NCBI RefSeq assembly: GCF_004519405.1
Contig: NZ_SGWI01000001.1
Location: 1,116,001 to 1,180,000 of the forward strand
Length of the DNA stretch: 64,000 bases
Reading direction: 5' to 3'
Source: Pseudomonas sp. BCA17
GTDB lineage: Bacteria; Pseudomonadota; Gammaproteobacteria; Pseudomonadales; Pseudomonadaceae
Shown here: in pieces, positions 52,726-64,000 of the stretch
How the letters are laid out: each line of letters starts with the position of its first letter
Numbering within the stretch: the stretch's first letter is position 1
Position numbers and translations under genes: made by a program
The notes under the pieces: generated by a model
Told to the model about the DNA's origin: nothing
Database searches by the model: none
Seen by the model: only the letters and a program-made list of their open reading frames with translations

Positions 52726-53589
52726 ATGTCAGCGTTGATTCAATCCTTTCTGGACGAGGCGTCGTCGACCTACACCTACATCGTCTATGAAGCGGACGGC
52801 GGGCAGTGCGCCATCGTCGACTCGGTGCTCAACTACGACCCCGCGTCCGGGCGTACCGACACGCGCCAGGCGGACAAAGTCATCAGCTTTGTCCGGGAAC
52901 ACCAGTTGCAGGTGCAATGGCTGCTGGAAACCCATGCCCACGCCGACCACCTGTCCGCTGCGCCGTACCTGCGCCGCACCCTGGGTGGCAAGATCGCCAT
53001 TGGCCAGTGCATCAGCAAGGTGCAGGGCGTATTCAAGAATCTGTTCAACCTGGAGCCGGAATTCCGGGCGGACGGGTCGCAGTTCGATCATTTGTTTGCG
53101 CCGGACGAGCTCTTCCACATCGGCGGCTTGAAAGCCCAGGCGTTGCATGTGCCCGGGCATACGCCGGCAGACATGGCCTACCTGATCGAAGGTCGGTTGA
53201 TCCTGGTGGGTGACACCCTGTTCATGCCCGATGTCGGCACCGCCCGCTGCGACTTCCCCGGCGGCGATGCGCGGCAGTTGTACGCGTCGATGCGCAAGTT
53301 GCTGGCCTTCCCCTTGGAGACCCAACTGTACGTGTGCCATGACTATCCGCCTGAAGGGCGTGAAGCCAAGTGCCTGACGACCGTGGCTGAGCAACGCGCG
53401 GGAAATATTCATGTGCATGACGGCGTGGATGAAGCGGCATTCGTGGCCATGCGCACGCAGCGCGATGCGGGGCTGGGCATGCCGACGCTGCTGCTGCCGG
53501 CGATCCAGGTGAACGTACGGGCGGGGAATATGCCGCCGGCGGAAGACAACGGTGTGGTGTACCTGAAGATCCCGCTCAACCAGCTCTAA
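52726..53589 (+). CDS. persulfide dioxygenase (Blh/ETHE1-like)
   Basis: A 287-aa metallo-beta-lactamase-fold protein. The metal motif is THAHADH (His70, His72, Asp74, His75), with further ligands in LHVPGHTPADM and ILVGDTLFMPDVGTARCDFPGG, the ETHE1-like signature with mononuclear iron. It oxidises glutathione persulfide made by SQR to sulfite. Divergent from bigR and controlled by the shared operator. Blh proteins in plant-associated bacteria are longer fusions or partners in the same regulon. Confidence 0.87.
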   Translation: MSALIQSFLDEASSTYTYIVYEADGGQCAIVDSVLNYDPASGRTDTRQADKVISFVREHQLQVQWLLETHAHADHLSAAPYLRRTLGGKIAIGQCISKVQGVFKNLFNLEPEFRADGSQFDHLFAPDELFHIGGLKAQALHVPGHTPADMAYLIEGRLILVGDTLFMPDVGTARCDFPGGDARQLYASMRKLLAFPLETQLYVCHDYPPEGREAKCLTTVAEQRAGNIHVHDGVDEAAFVAMRTQRDAGLGMPTLLLPAIQVNVRAGNMPPAEDNGVVYLKIPLNQL

Positions 53590-53623
53590 GGGACTCAGTC
53601 AAAATAAGAGCCACTGCCCTAAT

Positions 53624-54460
53624 GCCAGTCAGTTAAGGAGGAGCATAGTCACTGTGGCTAGGGAGCTTGCTCCCGCGGGGTCGCGCAGCGGCCCCAGCTT
53701 TGGACTTGAAAAGACTGGGCCTGCTGCGCAGTCCAACGGGAGCAAGCTCCCTCGCCACAGGTTACTCGTTGTCCGCTCTATCGTTTAACAGTCTGGAAAG
53801 CCACTCTCAGGAGAAATGCCAGTCAGTCAGGAGGAGCATAGTCACTGTGGCTAGGGAGCTTGCTCCCGCTGAGTCGCGAAGCGGCCCCAGCTTTGGGCCT
53901 GAAAAGACTGGGCCTGCTACGCAGTCCAACGGGAGCAAGCTCCCGCGGGGTCGCGAAGCGGCCCCAGCTTTGGGCTTGAAAAGACTGGGCCTGCTACGCA
54001 GTCCAACGGGAGCAAGCTCCCTCGCCACAAGTTACTCGTTGTCCGCGCTATCGTTTAACTGTCTGGAAAGCCACCTCAGGAGAAATGCCAGTCAGTAAGG
54101 AGGAGCATAGTCACTGTGGCGAGGGAGCTTGCTCCCGCTGGGTCGCGAAGCGGCCCCAGCGTTGGGCTTGAAAAGATTGGGCCTGCTATGCAGTCCAACG
54201 GGAGCAAGCTCCCTCGCCACAAGTTACTGGTTGTCCGCTTTATCGTTTAACTGCCTGGAAAGCCACTCTCAGGAGAAATGCCAGTCAGCCAGGAGGAGCA
54301 TAGGCACTGTGGCGAGGGAGCTTGCTCCCGCGGGGTCGCGAAGCGGCCCCAGCTTTGGGCTTGAAAAGATTGGGCCTGCTGCGCAGTCCAACGGGAGCAA
54401 GCTCCCTCGCCACAAGTTACTCGTTGTCCGCTCTGTCGTTTAACTGTCTGGAAAGCCACT
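53624..54460. repeat. tandem array of four REPIN-bearing units
   Basis: Four direct copies begin at GCCAGTCAG (53624, 53818, 54087, 54280) with lengths of 194, 269, 193 and about 181 bases. Each has a REP doublet (GAGGGAGCTTGCTCCCGC and complement) around a spacer with TCGCGAAGCGGCCCCAGC, then GTTACTCGTTGTCCGC, CGTTTAACTGTCTGGAAAG and CCACTCTCAGGAGAAAT. The second copy has an internal duplication of about 75 bases. The segment TTTAACTGTCTGGAAAGCCACT in each copy equals the 3' end of the HD-GYP gene, whose real stop is in the last copy. No gene is coded here. Confidence 0.92.
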
Positions 54461-55654
54461 GCCCCGGGTAATTCCGGACCATAACGTGTCGACCCGCTTG
54501 AAGCCCCATTCTTGAGCTGTGGTGCGGCCGACGATCTTGTCGGGCTGCTTGGCCAGGTCGACTTCAACCTGGGTCAACGGCAACCTTGAATGCACGGAAA
54601 AGAACACCTTGACGATGGGCGTCAGCAACGAGCCGGGGTTCTGTTCGACGACCACCGCAATACGACCACTCGCCAGGCGCACCAGGGCGCCTACCGGGTA
54701 AATGCCCACGCAGCGGACAAAGGCCTGGAACACCCGCTCATCAAAATGGCCTTTCCACTCCGCCATTTTCTGAATCGCCTCGGCGGGGCCCCACGCCTTC
54801 TTGTAGGGGCGGTCGGACGTGATGGCGTCGTACACGTCACACACCGCGCCCATCTGTGCGAACAGGCTGATCTGGTCCTGTACCAGCCCGTGGGGGTAGC
54901 CGCTGCCGTCGCATTTTTCATGGTGATGCAGGCACACATCCAGCACCAGGGCGCTGATCCGGGGTGACAGGCGCAACAGCTCAGCGCCCAGCACCGGGTG
55001 CTTGCGCACAATGCCAAACTCCCCTTCGGTCAAGGCACCCGGTTTGTTCAGGATCGGTTCGGGAACACTCATCTTGCCCACGTCATGAAACAACCCCGCC
55101 AGGCCCGCCTCCTGCACCAACTCCGGTGTCAGGTCCAACTGACGCGCCAGGGCGATCATCAATCCGCAGACGGACACCGAGTGCATGTAGGTGTATTCGT
55201 TTGCGGTCTTCAGGCGCGCCAGGCTGATCAGCGCATGGGGATGACGCAGAATGGACTGGGAAATTTCGTCCACCAGCGCGGCCGCCTGGGTCGGTTCCAC
55301 CGCCCGCCCCATACGCAGGTCGCCAAACATTTCGATCAACGCGCGCTTGGCCAGGGCACACACCTTGACCGCGCGGGCCACCTCAACCTTGAGGTCGACA
55401 GGCTCGGACGGCGTCGGTCGCGGCGCCGCCACGACCTGCTGCTCCGGGCTGGGCGCGACGCTGGGGCTGACGTCACAGCCCTTGAGGGTATCGATCCATA
55501 CACCGCGCACAGGAGCGTCGCGCAAGCGCTGCACATCCTCGGCCTGGCGCAGCAGAAAGCTGGTTTTCCAGAAGCCGTGATCCATCCAGGCCCCATCCAG
55601 TTTATGGACGTACATCCCCTGGACGACTTGCGATGCAGAAATGCACTTCAACAT
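54440..55654 (-). CDS. HD-GYP domain c-di-GMP phosphodiesterase
   Basis: A 404-aa cytoplasmic protein. Residues 1 to about 135 form a DUF3391-like N-terminal domain, followed by the HD-GYP domain with His158 (YMHSVSVCGLM), His190-Asp191 (GLFHDVGKM), His219 (RKHPVLGAELL), His243-His245 (LHHHEKCDGSGYP, GYP at 252-254), and DVYDAITSDRPYKKA. All metal ligands are present, so hydrolysis of cyclic di-GMP is expected. It starts 30 bases after an MCP gene with GAGGGGGGAGGG as ribosome site. Its last eight codons are part of the tandem repeat sequence. Confidence 0.9.
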   Translation of the reverse strand: MLKCISASQVVQGMYVHKLDGAWMDHGFWKTSFLLRQAEDVQRLRDAPVRGVWIDTLKGCDVSPSVAPSPEQQVVAAPRPTPSEPVDLKVEVARAVKVCALAKRALIEMFGDLRMGRAVEPTQAAALVDEISQSILRHPHALISLARLKTANEYTYMHSVSVCGLMIALARQLDLTPELVQEAGLAGLFHDVGKMSVPEPILNKPGALTEGEFGIVRKHPVLGAELLRLSPRISALVLDVCLHHHEKCDGSGYPHGLVQDQISLFAQMGAVCDVYDAITSDRPYKKAWGPAEAIQKMAEWKGHFDERVFQAFVRCVGIYPVGALVRLASGRIAVVVEQNPGSLLTPIVKVFFSVHSRLPLTQVEVDLAKQPDKIVGRTTAQEWGFKRVDTLWSGITRGSGFPDS

Positions 55655-55684
55655 CCCTCCCCCCTCACGACCGCGATCCTGCGG

Positions 55685-57310
55685 TCAAGCTATGGAGAAC
55701 TTCCCAACGATCTGCTTGAGGTCTACCGCCAATCTGGACAGCTCATGACTGGCCGTAGACGTCTGGCCCGCCGCCGAAGAACTCTGGATAGACAAATCGC
55801 GAATGCTGATCAGGTTCTGGTCAACGGAACGCGCCACCTGAGCCTGCTGTTCCGAAGCGGTCGCGATCATCAGGTTGCGTTCGTTGATGTCGGTAATGGC
55901 TTGGGTGATCTGGGTAATGGCCACGCCGGCTTCATGGGCAACTTTCAAGGAATCCATCGCCTCGTCGCGATTAAGGGCCATGGACGCCACTGCCTCGCTC
56001 GAACAGCTCTGTATCCTGGCAATCATCTGTTCGATTTCCTGGGTCGACGTTTGCGTTCTATGGGCCAACGCCCTTACTTCGTCGGCCACTACCGCAAAGC
56101 CTCGGCCCTGCTCCCCGGCCCGCGCCGCCTCAATCGCCGCATTCAAGGCGAGTAAATTGGTTTGTTCGGCAATGGAGCGAATCACTTCCACCACCCGGGC
56201 AATGTCTTGGGCCTGCTTGGCCAGCCCTTCGACTTCCACCCCGGTCTGCTGCACCGTGGTACTCAACTTCTCAATCGATGCAATGGTTTGCGTCACACGC
56301 TCCTGGCCCACTTTGGCCGAGCGCTGGGAGTCTTGCGTCGACTGGGAAGCAGACACCGCATTCCTCGCTACTTCCTCCACCGCTGCGGTCATCTCGTTGA
56401 CCGCCGTGGCGGCCTGGTCAGTCTCCATACTCTGGCGCTCGATGCCGGCGGTGGATTCCCGAGTGATCGCACTCATTTCCTCCGCTGCCGAAGCCAACTG
56501 CCCGGACGCCTCCGATATATGCTGCAGGGTGCTTTTCAAGTTCATCTGCATGGCGGCGGTCGACCTTTGCAGGTCGGTCAATTCGTCCTTGCCGCTGATG
56601 GCAATGGTCAGGCGCAGATCACCGTCGGCGATTTTGCCGGTCGATATCAACAACTCACGCACCGGGTTGATGATGCTGCGGGTAAACAGGCGTGCCACTA
56701 CCACGGCGATCAGCACCGAGCTGACCATCAGCACCCAGGTGAACAAACGGGCGGCATCATGCTCACTGGAGGCGACTTGCACCGTCGACGTGGAGCCCCG
56801 TTCATTGATCGCTATCAACTCGTCCATGGCCTTTTGCGCCTGGGCCCCAATAGGGCCGTTGACGTCACGCAAGTACGCCGCCATCTGCTCAGGGGAAAAG
56901 GTGGAGGCCTGGGCCAGAAACTCATCCGTTTTCTGGCTGTAACTCTTTATGTTGGTGAGTACTTCGTTGTACTTGGCTTGTTCCTCGGGACTCGACACCT
57001 TGCTTGCATAGCTATCGGCAACTTGCAGCGCCTCATCGCGCGCGGCCTTGACCTTTTCAAGGGAGGCAGGGTCCTTGGCGCTGTACTCCATGGCGTAACG
57101 ACGCAGATCCAGACGTAGTTTGTAAAAAGCCGAGTCCATCTTGCCCGCCAGGCGAATACTGGGAAGCCAGTTGGCGCCTACTTCGACCGTCGACGCATAC
57201 ATCTTGTCGACTTTTATGAGGGTCATTGCGCCTTGTATCAGCAGGAGGGAACAAACCACACCGAAGCACAGGGTGGTACGAAAGTTCAGCTTAAAGGATC
57301 TCATGGACAT
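55685..57310 (-). CDS. methyl-accepting chemotaxis protein
   Basis: An inner-membrane receptor with helix 1 at about residues 9-30, a periplasmic four-helix-bundle sensor (about 35-185), helix 2 ([21 protein letters not shown]), HAMP domain ([10 protein letters not shown]) and the signalling tip [35 protein letters not shown] (in parts). No CheR-binding pentapeptide ends the protein. ATG 57310 is preferred with GGAAGG nine bases upstream; GTG 57319 is possible. Ligand unknown. Operon with the HD-GYP gene suggests a tie between chemotaxis input and cyclic di-GMP. Confidence 0.88.
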   Translation of the reverse strand: MSMRSFKLNFRTTLCFGVVCSLLLIQGAMTLIKVDKMYASTVEVGANWLPSIRLAGKMDSAFYKLRLDLRRYAMEYSAKDPASLEKVKAARDEALQVADSYASKVSSPEEQAKYNEVLTNIKSYSQKTDEFLAQASTFSPEQMAAYLRDVNGPIGAQAQKAMDELIAINERGSTSTVQVASSEHDAARLFTWVLMVSSVLIAVVVARLFTRSIINPVRELLISTGKIADGDLRLTIAISGKDELTDLQRSTAAMQMNLKSTLQHISEASGQLASAAEEMSAITRESTAGIERQSMETDQAATAVNEMTAAVEEVARNAVSASQSTQDSQRSAKVGQERVTQTIASIEKLSTTVQQTGVEVEGLAKQAQDIARVVEVIRSIAEQTNLLALNAAIEAARAGEQGRGFAVVADEVRALAHRTQTSTQEIEQMIARIQSCSSEAVASMALNRDEAMDSLKVAHEAGVAITQITQAITDINERNLMIATASEQQAQVARSVDQNLISIRDLSIQSSSAAGQTSTASHELSRLAVDLKQIVGKFSIA

Positions 57311-57485
57311 GCGGCTCACCCTTCCCTTGGCCGCGTAGGACGCGGCTTGACGAATACAACTGTGTACAAGTGAAGGTGAAAAAAGTGTGACTGTCCAAGC
57401 GATTTTTTATCGAAGCCGCCCAATAAAAGTGCGATTAATTACGTAGCTAAATATCGAAAAAACAGTCTCTTCCGATTATTTACCA

Positions 57486-57968
57486 TCACACCATCAGCCC
57501 ATCCCGCGGCAATGGCAGTGCCGTTTTATAACGCACTTGTTTGAGGGCAAAACTGGAGCGGATGTTGGCCACACCCGGTACTTTGGTCAGAAAATCCATC
57601 ATGAAGCGCTCCAGCGACTGGATCGTCGGCACCAACACCCGGATCAGATAGTCCGGGTCGCCCGCCATCAAATAGCACTCCATCACTTCCGGCCGGTCCG
57701 AAATCGCTCCTTCGAACTGCTGCAACGCCAGTTCATTCTGTTTTTCCAGGCTGACATGGATGAACACGTTGACGTGCAGCCCCAACAGATCGGCGTCCAG
57801 CAGCGTGACCTGGTCACGAATCAGGCCCAACTCCTCCATCGCCTTTACCCGGTTGAAACACGGCGTGGGCGACAGGTTCACCGAACGCGCCAGGTCGGCG
57901 TTGGTGATGCGGGCGTTCTCCTGCAAAGCGTTGAGAATGCCGATATCGGTACGGTCCAGTTTGCGCAT
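57486..57968 (-). CDS. bkdR: Lrp/AsnC-family activator BkdR
   Basis: A 160-aa regulator with N-terminal helix-turn-helix ([42 protein letters not shown], in parts) and the RAM ligand domain ([36 protein letters not shown]). BkdR activates the branched-chain keto acid dehydrogenase operon when branched amino acids such as L-valine are present. It is divergent from bkdA1 with 195 bases between, A/T-rich and including runs such as GTTTATTATGTTTATGC where Lrp-type proteins bind. Confidence 0.9.
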   Translation of the reverse strand: MRKLDRTDIGILNALQENARITNADLARSVNLSPTPCFNRVKAMEELGLIRDQVTLLDADLLGLHVNVFIHVSLEKQNELALQQFEGAISDRPEVMECYLMAGDPDYLIRVLVPTIQSLERFMMDFLTKVPGVANIRSSFALKQVRYKTALPLPRDGLMV

Positions 57969-58157
57969 GAGACAAAATCACCTGTTTATTATGTTTATGC
58001 AGTTTTTTTATCCGCAAATGGTCTCGGGTGCAACGAAACAGAGATAAATATTCTTCTACGCCACGCCTATGATTGTTGTAGGACAAGATTTCTCCTACCC
58101 GGAGTCTGACTGTCAGCTAGCGCGCCCACTACAAGAAATTCACAAGATAGAGCGTAG

Positions 58158-59399
<1,242 letters not shown>

Positions 59400-59400
59400 C

Positions 59401-60459
<1,059 letters not shown>

Positions 60460-61722
60460 ATGGGCACGCACGTTATCAAGATGCCGGACATTGGCGAAGG
60501 CATCGCGGAAGTGGAACTGTCGGTGTGGCATGTGAAGGTCGGCGACATGGTCGTCGAAGACCAGGTGCTGGCGGATGTGATGACCGACAAGGCGATGGTG
60601 GACATTCCCTCGCCGGTGCACGGCAGGGTGATTTCCCTCGGCGGCGAGCCGGGCGAGGTCATGGCCGTGGGCAGTATTCTGATCAGCATTGAAGTGGAAG
60701 GCGCGGGGAACACCAAGGATGTGCCGGTAGCGGCTGAGCCCGTCAAGGCGGCGCCGGCTCCCGTTATCGAAGCCAAGCCGGCCCCCGTCGTGGTTGAAAC
60801 CAAGGCGCCGGCCAAGCCTGCCGCAGCGCCCGTCGCCCGCGATGCCGGTGAGCGCCCCCTGGCCTCCCCCGCCGTGCGCAAGCATGCGCTGGACGCGGGT
60901 ATCCAGCTGCGCCTGGTCCAGGGCACGGGCCCGGCCGGCCGGATCCTGCACGAAGACCTCGACGCCTACCTGCAACAAGGGACGGCGAAAGCATCGACGG
61001 CAGCCAACCCCTACGCCGAACGCAACGACGAAACACAGATCCCGGTGATCGGCATGCGCCGCAAGATCGCCCAGCGCATGCAGGAGGCGACCCGGCGCGC
61101 CGCGCATTTCAGTTACGTGGAAGAAATCGACGTCACCGCCCTGGACGAATTGCGCGTGCACCTCAATGAGAAGCACGGCGCCACGCGTGGCAAGCTGACC
61201 CTGCTGCCGTTTATCGTGCGTGCGATGGTGGTGGCACTGCGCGACTTCCCGCAGATCAATGCGCGTTACGACGACGAAGCCCAGGTCATCACCCGCCTTG
61301 GCGCGGTGCATGTGGGTGTCGCTACCCAGAGCGACGTGGGCCTGATGGTGCCGGTGGTGCGTCACGCCGAGGCTCGCAGCCTGTGGGGCAATGCCGCAGA
61401 AATCGCGCGTTTGGCCACAGCCGCGCGCAACGGCAAGGCCAGCCGCGATGAGCTGTCCGGTTCAAGCATTACCTTGACCAGCCTGGGCGCCCTGGGCGGT
61501 ATCGTCAGCACGCCGGTGCTGAACCTGCCGGAAGTGGCGATTGTCGGCGTCAACCGCATTGTGGAGCGGCCGATGGTGATCAAGGGCCAGATCGTGGTGC
61601 GCAAGATGATGAACCTCTCCAGCTCCTTCGATCACCGCGTGGTCGATGGCATGGACGCGGCGCAATTCATCCAGGCCATTCGTGGCCTGCTCGAACAACC
61701 CGCCAGCCTGTTCCTGGAGTAA
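60460..61722 (+). CDS. bkdB: branched-chain 2-oxoacid dehydrogenase E2 (dihydrolipoyl transacylase)
   Basis: A 420-aa E2 core subunit. The lipoyl domain has Lys44 ([12 protein letters not shown]). An Ala/Pro linker (about 90-130) leads to the subunit-binding domain ([20 protein letters not shown]), and the catalytic domain ends with the [15 protein letters not shown] motif (active His). It transfers the branched acyl group to CoA. Only one lipoyl domain is present, as usual. Confidence 0.95.
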   Translation: MGTHVIKMPDIGEGIAEVELSVWHVKVGDMVVEDQVLADVMTDKAMVDIPSPVHGRVISLGGEPGEVMAVGSILISIEVEGAGNTKDVPVAAEPVKAAPAPVIEAKPAPVVVETKAPAKPAAAPVARDAGERPLASPAVRKHALDAGIQLRLVQGTGPAGRILHEDLDAYLQQGTAKASTAANPYAERNDETQIPVIGMRRKIAQRMQEATRRAAHFSYVEEIDVTALDELRVHLNEKHGATRGKLTLLPFIVRAMVVALRDFPQINARYDDEAQVITRLGAVHVGVATQSDVGLMVPVVRHAEARSLWGNAAEIARLATAARNGKASRDELSGSSITLTSLGALGGIVSTPVLNLPEVAIVGVNRIVERPMVIKGQIVVRKMMNLSSSFDHRVVDGMDAAQFIQAIRGLLEQPASLFLE

Positions 61723-61726
61723 CGGC

Positions 61727-63106
61727 ATGACTCAGACATTGCACACCACGCTGCTGATTATCGGCGGCGGCCCCGGCGGGTATGTAGCCGCGATCCGTGC
61801 CGGCCAGTTGGGCATCCCGACCATTCTGGTGGAAGGCCAGGCGCTGGGCGGGACGTGCCTGAACATCGGCTGCATCCCATCCAAGGCCCTGATCCATGTG
61901 GCCGAGCAGTTCCAGCAAACCGTGCATCACAGCCAGGGTTCGCAGTTGGGTATCGAAGTGGATGTACCGACCCTGGACATCCGCAAAAGCGTGGAATGGA
62001 AAAACGGCATCGTCGACCGCCTGACCACCGGCGTCGCCGCGTTGCTGAAAAAGCACAAGGTCCAGGTGATCCATGGCTGGGCCAACGTGGTGGACGGCAA
62101 GACCATCGAGGTGGGCGAGCAGCGCATTCACTGCGAACACCTGCTGCTGGCCACCGGTTCGAAAAGCGTCAACTTGCCGATGTTGCCGTTGGGTGGCCCG
62201 GTCATCTCTTCCACCGAAGCGTTGGCACCCACCCATGTGCCCAAGCGCTTGATCGTGGTGGGTGGGGGTTATATCGGCCTGGAGCTGGGCACGGCCTACC
62301 GCAAGCTGGGTGCCGAGGTCAGTGTGGTCGAAGCACAGGAGCGGATCCTGCCGGCCTATGACAGCGAGTTGACACTGCCGGTGGCGGAAGCGCTCAAGCA
62401 GTTGGGCGTGAAGTTGTATCTCAAGCACAGCGTCACCGGGTTTGAAAACAACCGCCTGCAAGTGCGTGACCCGCTCGGCGAGAGGCTGTCACTGGAAGCT
62501 GACCAGGTGCTGGTGGCCGTAGGGCGCAAACCCAACACCCAGGGTTGGAACCTCGAGGCGCTGAACCTTGCGATGAACGGGTCGGCGATCAAGATCGACC
62601 AGCATTGCCAGACCAGCATGCGCAACGTATGGGCCATCGGCGACCTGAGCGGCGAGCCGATGCTGGCGCACAGGGCCATGGCCCAGGGCGAAATGGTCGC
62701 CGAACTGATCAGCGGCAAACACCGTGAGTTCAACCCGGCGGCAATCCCCGCGGTGTGCTTTACCGATCCCGAATTGGTGGTGGTCGGCAAGACCCCGGAT
62801 GAGGCCAAGGCAGCAGGCTTGGATTGCATCGTCTCGAGCTTCCCGTTTGCAGCCAATGGCCGGGCCATGACCCTGGAATCGAAAACCGGCTTCGTACGGG
62901 TGGTGGCGCGGCGTGACAACCGCCTGATCGTCGGTTGGCAAGCGGTGGGCGTCGGTGTGTCCGAACTGTCCACCGCCTTCGGCCTGAGCCTGGAAATGGG
63001 CGCGCGCCTGGAAGACGTGGCCGGCACCATCCATGCCCACCCGACCCTGGGTGAAGCGGTGCAGGAAGCCGCGCTACGGGCACTGGGGCATGCCTTGCAC
63101 CTTTGA
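61727..63106 (+). CDS. lpdV: dihydrolipoyl dehydrogenase of the Bkd complex (LPD-Val)
   Basis: A 459-aa flavoprotein disulfide reductase. The FAD motif is [20 protein letters not shown], the redox disulfide is in [16 protein letters not shown], the NAD motif is [19 protein letters not shown], and the His-Glu pair is in [18 protein letters not shown] ([15 protein letters not shown]). Start at 61727 ([11 protein letters not shown]) is four bases after bkdB. It reoxidises the lipoyl group and completes the operon. Confidence 0.94.
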   Translation: MTQTLHTTLLIIGGGPGGYVAAIRAGQLGIPTILVEGQALGGTCLNIGCIPSKALIHVAEQFQQTVHHSQGSQLGIEVDVPTLDIRKSVEWKNGIVDRLTTGVAALLKKHKVQVIHGWANVVDGKTIEVGEQRIHCEHLLLATGSKSVNLPMLPLGGPVISSTEALAPTHVPKRLIVVGGGYIGLELGTAYRKLGAEVSVVEAQERILPAYDSELTLPVAEALKQLGVKLYLKHSVTGFENNRLQVRDPLGERLSLEADQVLVAVGRKPNTQGWNLEALNLAMNGSAIKIDQHCQTSMRNVWAIGDLSGEPMLAHRAMAQGEMVAELISGKHREFNPAAIPAVCFTDPELVVVGKTPDEAKAAGLDCIVSSFPFAANGRAMTLESKTGFVRVVARRDNRLIVGWQAVGVGVSELSTAFGLSLEMGARLEDVAGTIHAHPTLGEAVQEAALRALGHALHL

Positions 63107-63119
63107 CCGGAAAGGCTTT

Positions 63120-63211
63120 GTGGCGAAGGAGCTTGCTCCCGCTGGGGTGCGAGGCGCCCCTAAAAGCTGGCGCCTGCTACGCAGTCGAGCGGGAGCAAGC
63201 TCCCTCGCCAC
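63120..63211. repeat. REPIN of the GAGGGAGCTTGCTCCC family after lpdV
   Basis: GTGGCGAAGGAGCTTGCTCC and its near complement flank a spacer with GCGAGGCGCCCCTAAAAGCTGGCGCCTGCTACGCAGTC (in parts). The spacer is akin to those in the tandem array at 53624-54460. It sits between lpdV and ilvE. Confidence 0.85.
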
Positions 63212-63299
63212 TATCAGCCCGCTCCCACACACAGCCAGAATGCAGTATTGTTGTGCCCATTCAGAAAAAAACCGACTTGACCAGAGATTAGAGGGTGTC

Positions 63300-64000
63300 A
63301 TGGGTAACGAGAGCATCAATTGGGACAAGCTGGGCTTTGACTACATCAAGACCGACAAGCGGTTTCTCCAGGTCTGGAAAAACGGCGACTGGCAAGAAGG
63401 CACCCTGACCGACGACAACGTGCTGCACATCAGCGAGGGTTCCACCGCCCTGCACTATGGCCAGCAGTGCTTCGAGGGCCTCAAGGCCTACCGTTGCAAG
63501 GACGGCTCGATCAACCTGTTCCGCCCGGACCAGAACGCCGCCCGCATGCAACGCAGCTGCGCGCGCCTGCTGATGCCGCATGTGCCGACCGACGTGTTCA
63601 TCGATGCCTGCAAGCAAGTGGTCAAGGCCAACGAGCGGTTCATTCCGCCGTATGGCAGCGGCGGCGCGCTGTACCTGCGCCCGTTCGTGATCGGTACCGG
63701 TGACAACATCGGCGTGCGCACCGCGCCGGAGTTCATCTTCTCGGTATTCGCAATCCCGGTCGGCGCCTACTTCAAGGGCGGCCTGGTGCCACACAACTTC
63801 CAGATTTCCACCTTCGACCGCGCCGCCCCACAGGGCACCGGTGCCGCCAAGGTCGGTGGCAACTACGCCGCCAGCCTGATGCCGGGCTCCGAGGCGAAGA
63901 AATCCGGCTTCGCCGACGCGATCTACCTGGACCCGCTGACCCATTCGAAAATCGAAGAAGTCGGTTCGGCCAACTTCTTCGGGATCACCCACGACAACCA
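63300..64000 (+). CDS. ilvE: branched-chain amino-acid aminotransferase, partial
   Basis: The first 233 residues of a fold-type IV PLP enzyme are present; the 3' end lies outside the window. Seen are [31 protein letters not shown] (in parts) and the cofactor Lys184 in [15 protein letters not shown]. It interconverts valine, leucine and isoleucine with their 2-oxoacids, feeding the Bkd complex encoded just upstream. The ATG at 63300 follows AGAGGGTGTC. A separate promoter may lie in the 90 bases after the REPIN. Confidence 0.93.
   Translation, partial: MGNESINWDKLGFDYIKTDKRFLQVWKNGDWQEGTLTDDNVLHISEGSTALHYGQQCFEGLKAYRCKDGSINLFRPDQNAARMQRSCARLLMPHVPTDVFIDACKQVVKANERFIPPYGSGGALYLRPFVIGTGDNIGVRTAPEFIFSVFAIPVGAYFKGGLVPHNFQISTFDRAAPQGTGAAKVGGNYAASLMPGSEAKKSGFADAIYLDPLTHSKIEEVGSANFFGITHDN

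Noticed and set aside
53667..54443. Open frames of 104-143 codons inside the tandem array
   Set aside because: They are repeat-derived, share the same peptide in each unit and exist only because REP units keep one frame open; no ribosome site.
53624..54460. Possible CRISPR array
   Set aside because: Units are about 193 bases, each palindromic with REP doublets and without unique spacers between short repeats; no cas genes nearby.
57311..57485. FliA-type flagellar promoter before the MCP gene
   Set aside because: A GATAA-like element exists on the minus strand but the matching -35 (TAAAG/TCAAG at 15 bases) and GCCGATAA core are missing.

Overview
The window is a piece of chromosome from a Pseudomonas, most likely of the P. 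fluorescens group. The evidence is high-GC coding with many GTG starts, numerous REP/REPIN palindromes of the kinds GAGCGAGCTTGCTCGC and GAGGGAGCTTGCTCCC, and gene clusters typical of the genus: reductive pyrimidine catabolism, the ped/exa quinoprotein locus, and the bkd operon with lpdV. All assignments come from reading the sequence and proteins; no search was run.

Layout. 1-4691 is the right end of a prophage: small unknown genes, a NinX-like protein, an excisionase and a tyrosine integrase. 4825-7374 holds pbpG, a C39-like lipoprotein that lacks the expected catalytic Cys and His, a small membrane protein and a lipoprotein. 7594-13376 is an RND efflux operon (permease, adaptor, outer-membrane factor). 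13453-21812 is the reductive pyrimidine pathway: carbamoylase and NCS1 transporter on the minus strand, dihydropyrimidinase and the two-subunit dihydropyrimidine dehydrogenase on the plus strand, and a RutR-like TetR regulator. 21956-23643 is a GNAT acetyltransferase plus copC-copD. 23867-26977 is an OprD-type porin, uronate dehydrogenase and an SMP-30 lactonase. 26986-29774 is an EmrAB-like pump.

30021-50070 is a quinoprotein alcohol oxidation region. On the minus strand, in transcription order, lie cytochrome c, a periplasmic binding protein, a SoxYZ-like carrier, a zinc metallohydrolase, a PQQ alcohol dehydrogenase, an aldehyde dehydrogenase, an orphan pqqA, ercA, a hybrid kinase and a DASS transporter. 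Divergently on the plus strand lie a binding protein, a beta-propeller, an ABC ATPase and permease, a rhodanese-like protein and the response regulator AgmR/ErbR. A PAS hybrid kinase and a FIST sensor protein follow on the minus strand. The intact dehydrogenase has the Asp-x-Asp signature of lanthanide-dependent enzymes (PedH/XoxF type). Between the two divergent arms sits a short frameshifted relic of a second PQQ dehydrogenase, in the place and orientation that exaA/pedE has next to exaB. The locus therefore seems to have lost its calcium-type enzyme.

50188-53589 is a sulfide detoxification unit (TauE exporter, type II SQR, BigR/SqrR-type ArsR regulator, divergent persulfide dioxygenase) with a perfect operator palindrome. 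53624-54460 is a tandem array of REPIN-containing units whose flanks copy the 3' end of the adjacent HD-GYP gene. An MCP, bkdR, bkdA1-bkdA2-bkdB-lpdV and the start of ilvE complete the window.
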